Part shown: in pieces, positions 37,250 to 48,450 of the stretch | How positions within the stretch are numbered: the first letter of the stretch is position 1 | How the letters are laid out: each line of letters begins with the position of its first letter | DNA from: Novosphingobium fluoreni | GTDB taxonomy: Bacteria; Pseudomonadota; Alphaproteobacteria; Sphingomonadales; Sphingomonadaceae | Reading direction: 5' to 3' | NCBI RefSeq assembly: GCF_014196615.1 | Contig: NZ_JACIDY010000002.1 | Coordinates: forward strand, 248,001-312,000 | Length of the DNA: 64,000 nucleotides | Position numbers and translations under genes: made by a program | The notes under the pieces: model-generated | What the model was told of the DNA's origin: nothing | Databases searched by the model: none | Seen by the model: the letters and a program-made list of their open reading frames with translations, nothing else

Positions 37250-37603
37250 ATGATGACGCGCCGGGCGGACTTTCTGGCCGCCAATCGTGGCTTGCGTGTC
37301 GCCCGTCCCGGCTTTGTGCTGCTGGCGCTCGGCAACGAGGGGCAGGGGCGTCGGCTGGGGATCACGGTCACCAAGAAGATCGGCAACGCCGTCGTCCGCA
37401 ATCGGATGAAGCGACGCTTCCGTGCCCTTGCGCGCGAAGTGCTGCCGCTCCATGGCATGGCCGATACCGACCATGTGCTGATCGGTCGGGACGGCGGGGT
37501 GGAGCGTGATTTTGCCCTACTGCGCGATGAGCTGGTGGCCGCGCTCAGCCGCGCGAAAGCTGGCAAAGGCGATCCGCCCAGGCCGCGCCGGGGCAAGCGA
37601 TGA
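37250..37603 (+). CDS. rnpA: Ribonuclease P protein component
   Basis: A 117-aa basic protein that joins the RNase P RNA in maturing tRNA 5' ends. The signature RNR motif is present ([19 protein letters not shown], in part) with [15 protein letters not shown] before it. Two adjacent ATGs (37250 and 37253) serve as possible starts; neither has a clear ribosome site. The stop overlaps the yidD ATG (ATGA). Confidence 0.93.
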   Translation: MMTRRADFLAANRGLRVARPGFVLLALGNEGQGRRLGITVTKKIGNAVVRNRMKRRFRALAREVLPLHGMADTDHVLIGRDGGVERDFALLRDELVAALSRAKAGKGDPPRPRRGKR

Positions 37604-37842
37604 GCAGCCTGTGGGCCTTCATCCTCGCCATTCCGCGCCGTACGCTGATGGTGCTGGCCCGCGCGTGGCAGCTGGGTCCTTCGGCGATCATGCCGCCCAC
37701 GTGCCGCTTCCAGCCCTCCTGCTCGCAATACGCGATCGAGGCGCTGCAAAAGCATGGTGCGATTAAGGGTGGCTGGCTGGCGATCAAGCGTATATTGCGC
37801 TGCAACCCTTGGGGCGGGCATGGCCCGGACCCCGTACCCTGA
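37600..37842 (+). CDS. yidD: Membrane protein insertion efficiency factor YidD
   Basis: An 80-aa protein with the YidD pattern: [19 protein letters not shown] and [17 protein letters not shown]. It has an N-terminal amphipathic region and helps YidC-dependent insertion. Translationally coupled to rnpA by a 4-nt overlap. Confidence 0.95.
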   Translation: MSSLWAFILAIPRRTLMVLARAWQLGPSAIMPPTCRFQPSCSQYAIEALQKHGAIKGGWLAIKRILRCNPWGGHGPDPVP

Positions 37843-37894
37843 CATGCCCTGCGGCATCCGGGGCGATTGCTAGATACGGGATACGGAACGCTTC

Positions 37895-39655
37895 GTGGAG
37901 AATCAGCGCAACATCATTCTTGCGGTCCTGCTGACCGCTCTCGTCCTGTTCGGATGGGACGCGGGCGTCGGGTACTTCTACCCGCAAAGCAAGACGCCGG
38001 CACAAGTCGTCGCCAATGGCGGCGCGGACAAGGCCGTCAGCCCCCTCAAACCGACCCGTGAGGGTGGCCTGCGCGATAACGCGGAAGTCGCTCTTGAGCA
38101 GCAGGACCTGAAGACCGCGCTGGCATCAGGCGGTCGCGTGCCGATCGACGCCGGTGGCGTCGCCGGTTCGATCAACCTGAAGGGCGCGATCCTGGATGAT
38201 CTCGTGCTCAAGCGCCACCGCGAGACCGTGAAGAAGGATTCGGGCCCCGTCCGCATCTATTCGCCCGCCGGAACGCCCGCGCAGGAGTTCGCGCAGTTCG
38301 GCTGGGTTGGCGATGGCATCCAGGCTCCCGACGCCAACACCGTGTGGACTGCGCCTGCGAATGCGCGCCTGACGCCGCAGACGCCGGTCACGCTGACCGC
38401 GCGGAATGGCACCGGGCAGACTTTCAGCCTGACCTTTGCGATCGATAACGATTACCTGATCACCGCGACGCAGCGGGTCGCCAATGGCGGCACGGCCCCG
38501 GTGGTGGTGCAGCCTTTCGGCCTGATCAATCGCACCGATCGGACGGCCAGCCTGGATACGTGGAACGTCCATTCGGGCCCGATCGGCGCGTTCGACGGCT
38601 CGGTTTCGTTCAGCACGAACTACAAGGACGTGGTCGAAGGCGGCGTTGTCACCAAGCCGGGCCGCACCGACTGGATCGGCTTTACCGACGTTTACTGGAT
38701 GTCCGCGCTGGCCTCGGTCAACAACCCGGCGGCGGGCACGTTCCGTTCACTGGGTAACTCGCTGTTCCGCTCCGATCTGGTGTACGACAAGGCGACCGTG
38801 CAGCCCGGCCAGCAGCTTGAGCGCACGACCAAGCTGTTCGCGGGTGCGAAGGAGCACAACGTCCTTGATCGCTACGAAGACGGCGGCATCGCCAAGTTCG
38901 GTCTCTCGATCGATTGGGGCTGGTTCCGCTGGTTCGAAAAGCCAATTTTCTGGCTGCTGACCTCGCTGTTCAAGCTCGTCGGCAACTTCGGTGTCGCCAT
39001 CATCCTGCTGACGCTGATCGTGCGGGGCATCATGTTCCCCGTCGCCCAGCGCCAGTTCGCCAGCATGGCGGCGATGAAGGCGATCCAGCCGAAGATGAAG
39101 GCCATCCAAGAGCGCTACAAGGACGACAAGCAGACCCAGCAGCAGAAGATCATGGAGCTGTACAAGACCGAGAAGGTGAACCCGCTGGCGGGCTGCCTTC
39201 CAATCTTCCTGCAGATCCCGGTGTTCTTCGCGCTGTACAAGACGCTGATGCTGGCGATCGAGATGCGGCACCAGCCGTTCGTATTGTGGATCAAGGACTT
39301 GTCCGCACCCGATCCGCTGCACATCCTGAACCTGTTCGGCCTGCTGCCGTTCGATCCACCCAGCTTCTTGGCGATCGGTGTGCTGGCGGTGATCCTGGGT
39401 GTCACCATGTTCCTGCAAATGAAGCTGAACCCCGCGCAGGGCGATCCGGCGCAGCAGCAGGTGATGATGCTGATGCCCTGGTTCATGATGTTCGTGATGG
39501 CCCCGTTCGCGGCCGGCCTGTTGATCTACTGGATCACATCGAACGTCCTGACGATCGTGCAGCAGAAGTTCCTCTACAGCCGCCATCCGCAGTTGAAGGC
39601 GATGGCCGAGAAGGAAGCCGCCGATAAGCAGCGGGCGGCTGCGGCGAAGGGCTGA
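37895..39655 (+). CDS. yidC: Membrane protein insertase YidC
   Basis: A 586-aa insertase. The N-terminal helix (NIILAVLLTALVLFGWD) is followed by a Pro/Ala-rich linker and the large periplasmic beta domain (~90-340). The C-terminal Oxa1 core (~360-570) has five helices with VNPLAGCLPIFLQIPVFFALY (in part). The start is GTG. It inserts inner-membrane proteins with or without SecYEG. Confidence 0.96.
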   Translation: MENQRNIILAVLLTALVLFGWDAGVGYFYPQSKTPAQVVANGGADKAVSPLKPTREGGLRDNAEVALEQQDLKTALASGGRVPIDAGGVAGSINLKGAILDDLVLKRHRETVKKDSGPVRIYSPAGTPAQEFAQFGWVGDGIQAPDANTVWTAPANARLTPQTPVTLTARNGTGQTFSLTFAIDNDYLITATQRVANGGTAPVVVQPFGLINRTDRTASLDTWNVHSGPIGAFDGSVSFSTNYKDVVEGGVVTKPGRTDWIGFTDVYWMSALASVNNPAAGTFRSLGNSLFRSDLVYDKATVQPGQQLERTTKLFAGAKEHNVLDRYEDGGIAKFGLSIDWGWFRWFEKPIFWLLTSLFKLVGNFGVAIILLTLIVRGIMFPVAQRQFASMAAMKAIQPKMKAIQERYKDDKQTQQQKIMELYKTEKVNPLAGCLPIFLQIPVFFALYKTLMLAIEMRHQPFVLWIKDLSAPDPLHILNLFGLLPFDPPSFLAIGVLAVILGVTMFLQMKLNPAQGDPAQQQVMMLMPWFMMFVMAPFAAGLLIYWITSNVLTIVQQKFLYSRHPQLKAMAEKEAADKQRAAAAKG

Positions 39656-39704
39656 CTTCACGGGCCTGGGGCCAGAGGCAGGGGCCGGCAATCATAGCCA
39701 CCTC

Positions 39705-39779
39705 CCGTTCGTGTCGAGCGAAAAGTCGATACGCGGGAGGGCGGCATCAGCGTGTTTCGACTTCGCTCGGCACGAACGG
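39705..39779. repeat. Palindromic intergenic repeat, copy 2
   Basis: CCGTTCGTGTCGAGCGA at the left and its near-complement TCGCTCGGCACGAACGG at the right, enclosing a ~40-nt centre with AGTCGA/TCGACT. It shares the CCGTTCGTGTCGAG arm with the copy at 3547-3637. It lies between yidC and engB, ending 9 nt before the engB start. Confidence 0.8.
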
Positions 39780-39788
39780 AGATAGAGC

Positions 39789-40424
39789 ATGACTGACGAA
39801 GATGACATCGAACGCGCGCGCAAGCTGTTTGCCGGGCCGGTCCAGTTCCTGCTGAGCGCCCCGCAGCTGCAGTTCCTGCCCGATCCGATCACGCCCGAGA
39901 TCGCGCTGTGCGGCCGGTCGAACGTGGGCAAATCCTCGCTGCTGAATGCCATCACCGGGCGAAAGGCCATCGCGCGTACTTCGGTGACGCCTGGCCGCAC
40001 GCAGGAGCTGAACTTCTTCGACGTCGGTGATCCGCTGGTGTTCCGGCTGGTCGACATGCCGGGCTATGGCTTTGCCAAGGCACCGCCCGCCGTGGTCGAG
40101 AAGTGGCGGCGGTTGGTTCGCGATTTTCTTCGGGGCCGCGTGGTGCTGAAGCGCACGCTGCTGCTAGTCGACGCGCGGCACGGCGTGAAGACGGTCGACG
40201 CCGAGATGATGCAGATGCTGGACGAGGCGGCAGTCGGTTATCGCATCGTCCTGACCAAGGCGGACAAGATCAAGGCCAGCGAATTGGAGGCCGTTACCCG
40301 GCATACCGAAGCGGAAGCGCGCAAGCATTCCGCCGCCTATCCGGCGGTCCATGTCACTTCCTCGGAGAAGGGCCTGGGCATCGCCGAGCTTCGCGCCGCC
40401 GTGCTGGGTGATATCGCCACGTGA
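39789..40424 (+). CDS. engB: Ribosome biogenesis GTPase YihA/EngB
   Basis: A 211-aa TRAFAC GTPase. The P-loop GRSNVGKSS is at 42-50, DMPGYGFAKAP gives G3, LTKADK gives G4 and TSSEKG gives G5. It helps 50S assembly. Closes the rpmH-yidC cluster; a palindromic repeat separates it from yidC. Confidence 0.96.
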   Translation: MTDEDDIERARKLFAGPVQFLLSAPQLQFLPDPITPEIALCGRSNVGKSSLLNAITGRKAIARTSVTPGRTQELNFFDVGDPLVFRLVDMPGYGFAKAPPAVVEKWRRLVRDFLRGRVVLKRTLLLVDARHGVKTVDAEMMQMLDEAAVGYRIVLTKADKIKASELEAVTRHTEAEARKHSAAYPAVHVTSSEKGLGIAELRAAVLGDIAT

Positions 40425-40436
40425 TCTGGTAAGCCG

Positions 40437-40464
40437 CGCCCGCGTTTTTACATGAGCGCGGGCG
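40437..40464. other. Intergenic hairpin after engB
   Basis: An 8-bp stem CGCCCGCG/CGCGGGCG with a 12-nt loop that contains five T. It lies 13 nt past the engB stop. The T run is in the loop rather than after the stem, so it is not a standard terminator. Confidence 0.4.
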
Positions 40465-40491
40465 GCGCACTTGGTAGTCAGGATCAATGGT

Positions 40492-41367
40492 ATGAACATC
40501 GGATTTGTCGGGCTTGGCCAGATGGGCCACGCGATCGCAGGCAACGTATTGGCGGCGGGCCATGCCTTGACCGTGTGGAACCGCAGCCCGGACAAGGCGG
40601 ACGATCTTGTCGCCAAGGGAGCCGCGCGTGCAGCCTCTCCCGCGGAGGCGGGGAATGGCGATATCGTCGCCACGATGCTGGCGGACGATGCGGCGTTGGA
40701 AGCGGTCTGCTTTGGCGAGAATGGCTTGCTGTCCGGTGAATCCCCGGCGCTGCATGTTTCGCTCAGCACCATAAGCTTGCAACTGGCAGAGCGTCTGGAG
40801 CAGGCCTACCGGGCGAATGGCGGCCGTTTCGTCTCCGCCCCCGTATTCGGCAGGCCGGACGCCGCGGCGGCGGCCAAGTTGTTCGTGGTCGCGGCGGGGC
40901 AGGCCGATGATCTGGTGCGCTGCCAGCCCTTGTTTGACGCGATCGGCCAGCGCACGTTCGTGGTGGGTGACAAGCCCAGCCAGGCCAACGTGGTGAAACT
41001 CTCAGGCAATTTCCTGATCATGGCCTCGATCGAGACGATGGCCGAAGCGCTTACCCTGGCCGCAAAGAACGGCGTTGAGCGCGCCGCGATGATGGAAGTG
41101 CTGACCGAAACGCTGTTCGGCGGGCTGGTCCATCGCAACTATGGCAAGATGCTGGTGGAGGAAAGCTACCGCCCGGCGGGCTTCGCGGCGCCCCTCGGGC
41201 TGAAAGACATGCGCCTGGTCGGTGCGGCGGCGGAGGCATCGCGCGTGCCGATGCCGGTGCTGGGCGTGGTGCGCGATCACCTGCTTTCCGCTATCGCGCG
41301 CGAGGGCGAGGACATCGACTGGTCCGGGATCGGCAAGATCATCGCGGCAGATGCGGGTTTGGGTTGA
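40492..41367 (+). CDS. NAD(P)-dependent 3-hydroxyisobutyrate dehydrogenase-like oxidoreductase
   Basis: A 291-aa beta-hydroxyacid dehydrogenase-type enzyme. The cofactor motif IGFVGLGQMGHAIA is at the N-terminus. APVFGRPDAA aligns with the substrate loop, and the catalytic Lys lies in VVKLSGNFLI. The C-terminal helical domain includes GLKDMRLVG. The substrate could be 3-hydroxyisobutyrate, a glyoxylate-type aldehyde or an imine. ATG 40492 was chosen at the start of the Rossmann strand. Confidence 0.85.
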   Translation: MNIGFVGLGQMGHAIAGNVLAAGHALTVWNRSPDKADDLVAKGAARAASPAEAGNGDIVATMLADDAALEAVCFGENGLLSGESPALHVSLSTISLQLAERLEQAYRANGGRFVSAPVFGRPDAAAAAKLFVVAAGQADDLVRCQPLFDAIGQRTFVVGDKPSQANVVKLSGNFLIMASIETMAEALTLAAKNGVERAAMMEVLTETLFGGLVHRNYGKMLVEESYRPAGFAAPLGLKDMRLVGAAAEASRVPMPVLGVVRDHLLSAIAREGEDIDWSGIGKIIAADAGLG

Positions 41368-41401
41368 GGTTGCGGCCCGTTTCTTAGGCGCGCAGGCAAC
41401 C

Positions 41402-42034
41402 TTACGATCCTGCCGCCTTCAGATCCGCCGATTCGATATGCCAGCGCAGTTGGGCCGGGGTAGCGCCGTCCACATCGTTCACCCGGCGCAAGATGACATC
41501 GCCTTGCAATCGAAAGGGCTTGCCCTCGATCGTGTCGCCGGTGACGATCGCGGGGGCGGTGTAATAGGATGACCCCGCAGCTCCCTCCATTTCGCCGGTG
41601 GGCACGGAGACGGTGATCGTGCGATAACGCTGCCACCACTTGGTGAAGGCGGCGCGGCTAGCGGGCGGGTTGCCGAACTGGTCCCAGGCGGTGCCGAATT
41701 GGCGGTTTTCTAGGGCGCGAGCCCAAGTCAGCAGCACGGCGCGCGCACCCTTCACGCCCTTCATTGCCTCGGGCGTCAACGAACTCACAGGGGGTGCGGG
41801 CGGCGGCGCGCCGATATCCGAAGCCGGCGGTGCGGGCGGCATCGGCACTGGCGGCGGCATCACCGGGGCCGTGTCAGACGTAGCAGCCGCCGCCTCGCTG
41901 GGAGCCGGTATGGCCGCTTCGGTTGTCGGCGCATCGGACGGGGCGTTGCTCGCGTTGGCTTCGGGAGCGCCGTTGCCGCCGCAACCGGCCAGCATGACGA
42001 TCGCGCTCATGACAAAGAAATCGGCCTTGCGCAT
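41402..42034 (-). CDS. Proline-rich lipoprotein of unknown function
   Basis: A 210-aa protein with a signal peptide ending in the lipobox LAGC. Residues ~25-95 are Pro/Ala-rich and low in complexity. The C-terminal half is a compact domain (ARAVLLTWARALENRQFGTAWDQFG, in part; FRLQGDVILRRVNDVDGA) resembling small periplasmic proteins that follow a wall-spanning linker. ATG 42034 has GAGGAGA 6 nt upstream. Function not recognised. Confidence 0.7.
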   Translation of the reverse strand: MRKADFFVMSAIVMLAGCGGNGAPEANASNAPSDAPTTEAAIPAPSEAAAATSDTAPVMPPPVPMPPAPPASDIGAPPPAPPVSSLTPEAMKGVKGARAVLLTWARALENRQFGTAWDQFGNPPASRAAFTKWWQRYRTITVSVPTGEMEGAAGSSYYTAPAIVTGDTIEGKPFRLQGDVILRRVNDVDGATPAQLRWHIESADLKAAGS

Positions 42035-42166
42035 GAATGTCTCCTCGATCCCCATCAACTTGTGATCGCCTTGCGCGGTTCCCGGCCGAGGCGACGCTCC
42101 TGTTCATCCTCGACAAGCGAAATCTGAACCTCTAGGCGCGATGGGCCAGCAGGAGGGACGCCGCCC

Positions 42167-42835
42167 ATGAAGCTGATCATTGGCAATAAGAACTATTCGA
42201 GCTGGAGCTTGCGGGCCTGGCTTGCCGTCAAGCAGTCGGGCCTCGCATTCGAGGAACTGACCGTGCCCATCCTCGGTGAGGATTGGGAAGAGCGCAAGCG
42301 CAGCGCTGAGGAACTCGCGCCCTCGTCCGGCAAGGTGCCCGTCCTGTGGGATGGCGAGGCCGTGGTGTGGGACAGCTTGGCGATTATCGAATACCTGGCG
42401 GACAAGGTCGGGCGCGATCGCTTCTGGCCCAAGGACGACGGCCCGCGTGCCATGGCACGATCGATGGTGGCCGAAATGCATTCCAGCTACTTGGCGCTGC
42501 GTCGATCCTGCCCGATGAACGTGCGGGCATCGGCCTCCGGCTTCACGCTTTCGGCGGAGGTGCAGGCCGATGTGGTGCGCATCCTGACGCTGTGGGCCGA
42601 AGCGCGGGCGCGGTTCGGCAAGGGCGGGCCGTTCTTGTTCGGCACGTTCTGCGCGGCGGATGTGATTTACGCGCCGGTGGTCAGCCGCTTTCGCACATAT
42701 GGCATCGGCGTGCCCGGTTTTGCCCTGTCCTACATGCAGGCTGTGTGGGAGCACGAATGGATGCAGCAATGGATCGCCGGGGCCGAAGCGGAGCAATGGG
42801 TGATCGAGCAGTACGAGATGCCGGCCGCGCAGTAG
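42167..42835 (+). CDS. Glutathione S-transferase
   Basis: A 222-aa GST. The thioredoxin-like N-terminal domain contains NKNYSSWSLRAWLAVKQSG, GKVPVLWDG and the gamma-glutamyl contact WDSLAIIEYLAD. The C-terminal helical domain follows (FGTFCAADVIYAPVVSRF). The Ser pair in the N-terminal motif suggests a Ser-type active site. AGGAGG lies upstream. Confidence 0.9.
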   Translation: MKLIIGNKNYSSWSLRAWLAVKQSGLAFEELTVPILGEDWEERKRSAEELAPSSGKVPVLWDGEAVVWDSLAIIEYLADKVGRDRFWPKDDGPRAMARSMVAEMHSSYLALRRSCPMNVRASASGFTLSAEVQADVVRILTLWAEARARFGKGGPFLFGTFCAADVIYAPVVSRFRTYGIGVPGFALSYMQAVWEHEWMQQWIAGAEAEQWVIEQYEMPAAQ

Positions 42836-42875
42836 GGCGGTTGCGGCTTTCGTGCCGGATGTGCGAAGGGGCTGC

Positions 42876-44024
42876 ATGACCCAGATCACTGCCGCACCCC
42901 AGACCGTTGCGCATTTGGCACAAGCGCTGATCGCATGCCCCAGCGTCACACCGGCGCGGGGCATGGTGTTCGATTGCCTGGAGGCGGCGCTGGCCCCCAT
43001 CGGCTTCGAGGTGATCCGCTTCGTTGCCGGTGCAGCGCCCGATGGCCCGGTGGAGAACATGCTGGCGATCCGGCGGGGCCCTGAGGGCTCGCGCCACTTC
43101 GCCTTTGCCGGACACTTGGATGTTGTGCCGCCTGGAGAGGGTTGGACGAGCGCGCCGTTCGCGCCGGAGATCCGGGGCGAGCTGCTGTATGGCCGCGGCG
43201 CGGTGGACATGAAGGGGTCGATCGCGGCTATGGCCGTGGCCGCGCGGGATATTCCGGCAGAAGCCGGCACCCTCAGCTTCGTGATCACCGGGGATGAGGA
43301 AGGCCCGGCGCGTTACGGCACTTTGGCGCTGATCGAAAAGATGCGCGAAGTGGGGGCGATCCCGGACCTGTGCCTTGTGGGAGAGCCGACCTCGGTCAAC
43401 CGGCTGGGTGATATGGCCAAGATCGGCCGGCGCGGTTCGGTCAATATCTTCCTCGATGTCGAAGGCGTGCAGGGCCACGTCGCTTACCCGCACCTGGCGG
43501 ACAATCCGATCACGCGGCTGGTCGCGATGCTGACCGAATTGAAGGCGCTGATGCTGGATGAGGGGACGGACTGGTTCCAGGCGTCGAACCTGGAAGTGAC
43601 CGACCTGACCGTCGGCAATCCGGCGCACAACGTCATCCCCGCCAAGGCGAGCGCGCGCATCTCGATCCGCTTCAACGATCGACATACCGGCACGAGCCTG
43701 TCAGAGAAGGTGATGCAAATCGCAGCCCGCCATGGTGGTAGCGCGCGGGCGCTGATCTCTGGAGAGGCGTTTTTGACGCCGCCGGGCGCGTTCTCCGATA
43801 TGGTCAGCGCCGCGATCGAAGCCGAAACTGGACACAAACCCGAGCTTTCGACGAGCGGCGGCACGTCCGACGCGCGCTTCCTGAAGGACTTGTCTCCAGT
43901 GATCGAGTTCGGTCTGTGCAATGCCACGATGCACAAGCGGGATGAGGCCGTGGCGGTGCCGGATCTGGAAGTGCTCGCCCGTATTTACCGGCGGATCGCA
44001 TTAGCAGCGTTGGCGTCAAACTAG
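42876..44024 (+). CDS. dapE: Succinyl-diaminopimelate desuccinylase
   Basis: A 382-aa M20 metallohydrolase of the lysine/diaminopimelate pathway. It removes succinate from N-succinyl-LL-DAP. Zinc ligands lie in FAGHLDVVPPG, YGRGAVDMKGS and TGDEEGPA, with VGEPTSVNRLGD and a late SGGTSDARF. ATG 42876 begins before the conserved LAQALIACPSVTP. dap partners are elsewhere. Confidence 0.93.
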   Translation: MTQITAAPQTVAHLAQALIACPSVTPARGMVFDCLEAALAPIGFEVIRFVAGAAPDGPVENMLAIRRGPEGSRHFAFAGHLDVVPPGEGWTSAPFAPEIRGELLYGRGAVDMKGSIAAMAVAARDIPAEAGTLSFVITGDEEGPARYGTLALIEKMREVGAIPDLCLVGEPTSVNRLGDMAKIGRRGSVNIFLDVEGVQGHVAYPHLADNPITRLVAMLTELKALMLDEGTDWFQASNLEVTDLTVGNPAHNVIPAKASARISIRFNDRHTGTSLSEKVMQIAARHGGSARALISGEAFLTPPGAFSDMVSAAIEAETGHKPELSTSGGTSDARFLKDLSPVIEFGLCNATMHKRDEAVAVPDLEVLARIYRRIALAALASN

Positions 44025-44097
44025 ACAATTGTTATGATCTAAATATTTGTAAATAAATAAAAATCAAGCAACCTCCTGCGAGCCGGTTGGTTCTTCT

Positions 44098-44103
44098 TAT
44101 AAT
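44098..44103 (+). promoter_or_regulatory. Probable -10 element of katE
   Basis: An exact TATAAT 48 nt upstream of the katE start. It follows an AT-rich stretch (44025-44070) that stands out in this GC-rich DNA and could act as an UP element. No good -35 sits 16-18 nt upstream, so the promoter may need an activator or another sigma factor. Confidence 0.45.
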
Positions 44104-44151
44104 GCGATAGGCTCTTTCTGGGCCAATGTCGTGACCAATAAGGAAGCGACT

Positions 44152-46317
<2,166 letters not shown>

Positions 46318-46323
46318 GCGTTG

Positions 46324-46350
46324 GCGGGGTGGGCCATGTGCCCGCCCCGC
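46324..46350 (+). terminator. GC-rich hairpin after katE
   Basis: An 11-bp stem GCGGGGTGGGC/GCCCGCCCCGC with one G-T pair and a 5-nt loop, starting 7 nt after the katE stop. No T tract follows, so it may end transcripts weakly or protect the 3' end. Confidence 0.5.
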
Positions 46351-46433
46351 GATCGTTGCGCTGTCCGGCCAATCGCGGTGAGCCGCGCGGGCATTTGACC
46401 TGCCCGCCTGCGCCGCCTAATCCCCGCTCGATC

Positions 46434-47765
46434 ATGACCATCGTTACCCGCTTTGCGCCTTCGCCCACCGGCCTCCTCCATGTCGGCAACGTGCGGGCTG
46501 CCCTGCACAACTGGCTGCTGGCCAAGCGCCACGGCGGCCGCTTCCTGCTGCGTATCGACGACACCGATGCCGAGCGCAGCCGTGAGGAATATGTCGATGC
46601 TATCCGCGCCGATCTCGCCTGGCTGGGCATCACGCCCGACGGCGAAGAGCGCCAGTCGGCACGCTTTGCTATCTACGAAGAGGCTTTCGCGCGGTTGGCC
46701 GATGCGGGCCGGGTCTACCCATGCTGGGAAACGCCGCAAGAGCTGGACCTGAAGCGCAAGGTGCTGCTGGGTCGCGGCCTGCCCCCGGTCTACGATCGCG
46801 CTGCTCTCGATATCCCGGAGCTGGAGCGGATGCGCCGCATCGCCAGTGGTGACGCGCCGCACTGGCGGTTCCTGCTGGATCGCGAGACGCCGATCACCTG
46901 GGATGACGGCATTCGCGGCCCTCAGCGCTTCGATCCGGCGATGATGTCCGACCCGGTGGTGCGCCGCGCGGACAATTCCTGGCTCTACATGCTGCCTTCC
47001 GTGATCGACGATATCGCGATGGGCGTCACGGACGTGCTGCGCGGGGAGGATCACGTGTCAAACACCGCCACGCAAGTGCAGATGTTCCAGGCGCTGGGTG
47101 CGCCGCTGCCGCGCTTTGCGCATGAGGCGCTGCTGACCGGGGCGGAGGGCAAGCTTTCGAAGCGCCTGGGCTCGCTAGGCATCGCGCATTTCCGCGAGAT
47201 CGGCATCGAGCCAGCCGCTTTGCGGGCGCTACTGGCACGGCTGGGTACAAGCGATCCGGTGGATGCGTCGCTGGATGCGGAGGGCTTGGCAGCGGCTTTT
47301 GACCTGGCGCATTTCGGACGCGCGCCCGCGCGGTTCGATGAAGCGGAACTCGAGCGGGTGAATGCCTCTGTTGTCCATGCGCTGCCATTCGATGCGGTGG
47401 CCGACCGCCTGCCTAGCGGAATGGACGAAGCCGCCTGGGTTACGGTGCGGCCGAACCTGACACATGTGCATGAAGTGGCGGATTGGTGGCGCGTGGTCAC
47501 AGGGCCGGTGGCACCGCCGCAAGTGTCGGAAGAGGATCGCGCCTACCTCACGCGCGCTGCCGAGCTATTGCCTGATACTTGGGGCGACGATCCCTGGCAC
47601 GCGCTGACCGGAGCGCTCAAGGCGGAAACCGGGCGCAAGGGCAAAGTGCTGTTCCTGCCCTTGCGGCAAGCGCTGACGGGCCTGGATCATGGGCCGGACA
47701 TGGCCGCCCTGCTGCCCCTGATCGGGCAGGAGCGAGCCGCAGAGCGCCTGCGCGCGGCGGGATGA
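46434..47765 (+). CDS. gltX: Glutamate--tRNA ligase
   Basis: A 443-aa class I aminoacyl-tRNA synthetase. The HIGH box is HVGN (16-19) in APSPTGLLHVGN and the KMSKS box is KLSKR (240-244). The catalytic half contains GEDHVSNTATQVQMFQALG. Alphaproteobacteria often carry two gltX paralogues; this shorter form may be the discriminating or the non-discriminating one. ATG 46434 starts just before the HIGH region. Confidence 0.93.
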   Translation: MTIVTRFAPSPTGLLHVGNVRAALHNWLLAKRHGGRFLLRIDDTDAERSREEYVDAIRADLAWLGITPDGEERQSARFAIYEEAFARLADAGRVYPCWETPQELDLKRKVLLGRGLPPVYDRAALDIPELERMRRIASGDAPHWRFLLDRETPITWDDGIRGPQRFDPAMMSDPVVRRADNSWLYMLPSVIDDIAMGVTDVLRGEDHVSNTATQVQMFQALGAPLPRFAHEALLTGAEGKLSKRLGSLGIAHFREIGIEPAALRALLARLGTSDPVDASLDAEGLAAAFDLAHFGRAPARFDEAELERVNASVVHALPFDAVADRLPSGMDEAAWVTVRPNLTHVHEVADWWRVVTGPVAPPQVSEEDRAYLTRAAELLPDTWGDDPWHALTGALKAETGRKGKVLFLPLRQALTGLDHGPDMAALLPLIGQERAAERLRAAG

Positions 47766-47840
47766 GGTTTTACGGGGGACGGTGCTACGGAGTACGCCTA
47801 CCCCGTTCATATCGCGGGTGGTGCAGAAACCGACATGCTC

Positions 47841-48389
47841 CTAGACAGCGATTTCCCGCCACTCCCCAGGCTGCAAGCCTCCCAGCGTCCAATCGCCAAT
47901 CCGTGCCCTGACCAGGCGCAATGTCGGAAGGCCGACCGCCGCAGTCATTCTGCGTACCTGACGATTGCGGCCTTCGCGGATGGTGAGTTCGATCCAGCTA
48001 TCCGGCACTGACTTGCGGAACCTGACGGGCGGATCGCGGGGCCACAAATGGGGTATGGGGATGAGCTCCGCCCCGGCCGGGCGGGTGAGGCCGTCGTTCA
48101 ACCGCACCCCTCGGCGCAGGGCCTGCAGCGCATCTTGCGTCGGCTCGCCTTCCACTTGCACCCAATAGCTTTTAGGCAACTTGAACTTGGGATCGGCGAT
48201 CCGGGCCTGCAGGCGCCCATCGTCCGTCAGCAGCAACAGCCCTTCGCTGTCCCGATCGAGCCGGCCGGCGGGATAGACGCCCGGCACCGTCACGTAGTCT
48301 GACAGCGTCGCTCGTGCGGTTTCGGTCCCGCGATCGGTGAATTGGCTGAGAACACCATAGGGTTTGTTGAACAGGATCAGGCGGGACAT
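47841..48389 (-). CDS. Pseudouridine synthase of the RsuA/RluE family
   Basis: A 182-aa enzyme without an S4 domain. The active-site motif [14 protein letters not shown] holds the catalytic Asp45. [16 protein letters not shown] at the start and [10 protein letters not shown] near the end are RluE-like, so it may modify 23S rRNA U2457. Start ATG 48389. Confidence 0.9.
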   Translation of the reverse strand: MSRLILFNKPYGVLSQFTDRGTETARATLSDYVTVPGVYPAGRLDRDSEGLLLLTDDGRLQARIADPKFKLPKSYWVQVEGEPTQDALQALRRGVRLNDGLTRPAGAELIPIPHLWPRDPPVRFRKSVPDSWIELTIREGRNRQVRRMTAAVGLPTLRLVRARIGDWTLGGLQPGEWREIAV

Positions 48390-48450
48390 GCCGACCGCCC
48401 TAAGGCCTCCCGCCCGTTGCTGTCGAGCAGGAGGATTAGGGAAAGCGGTC

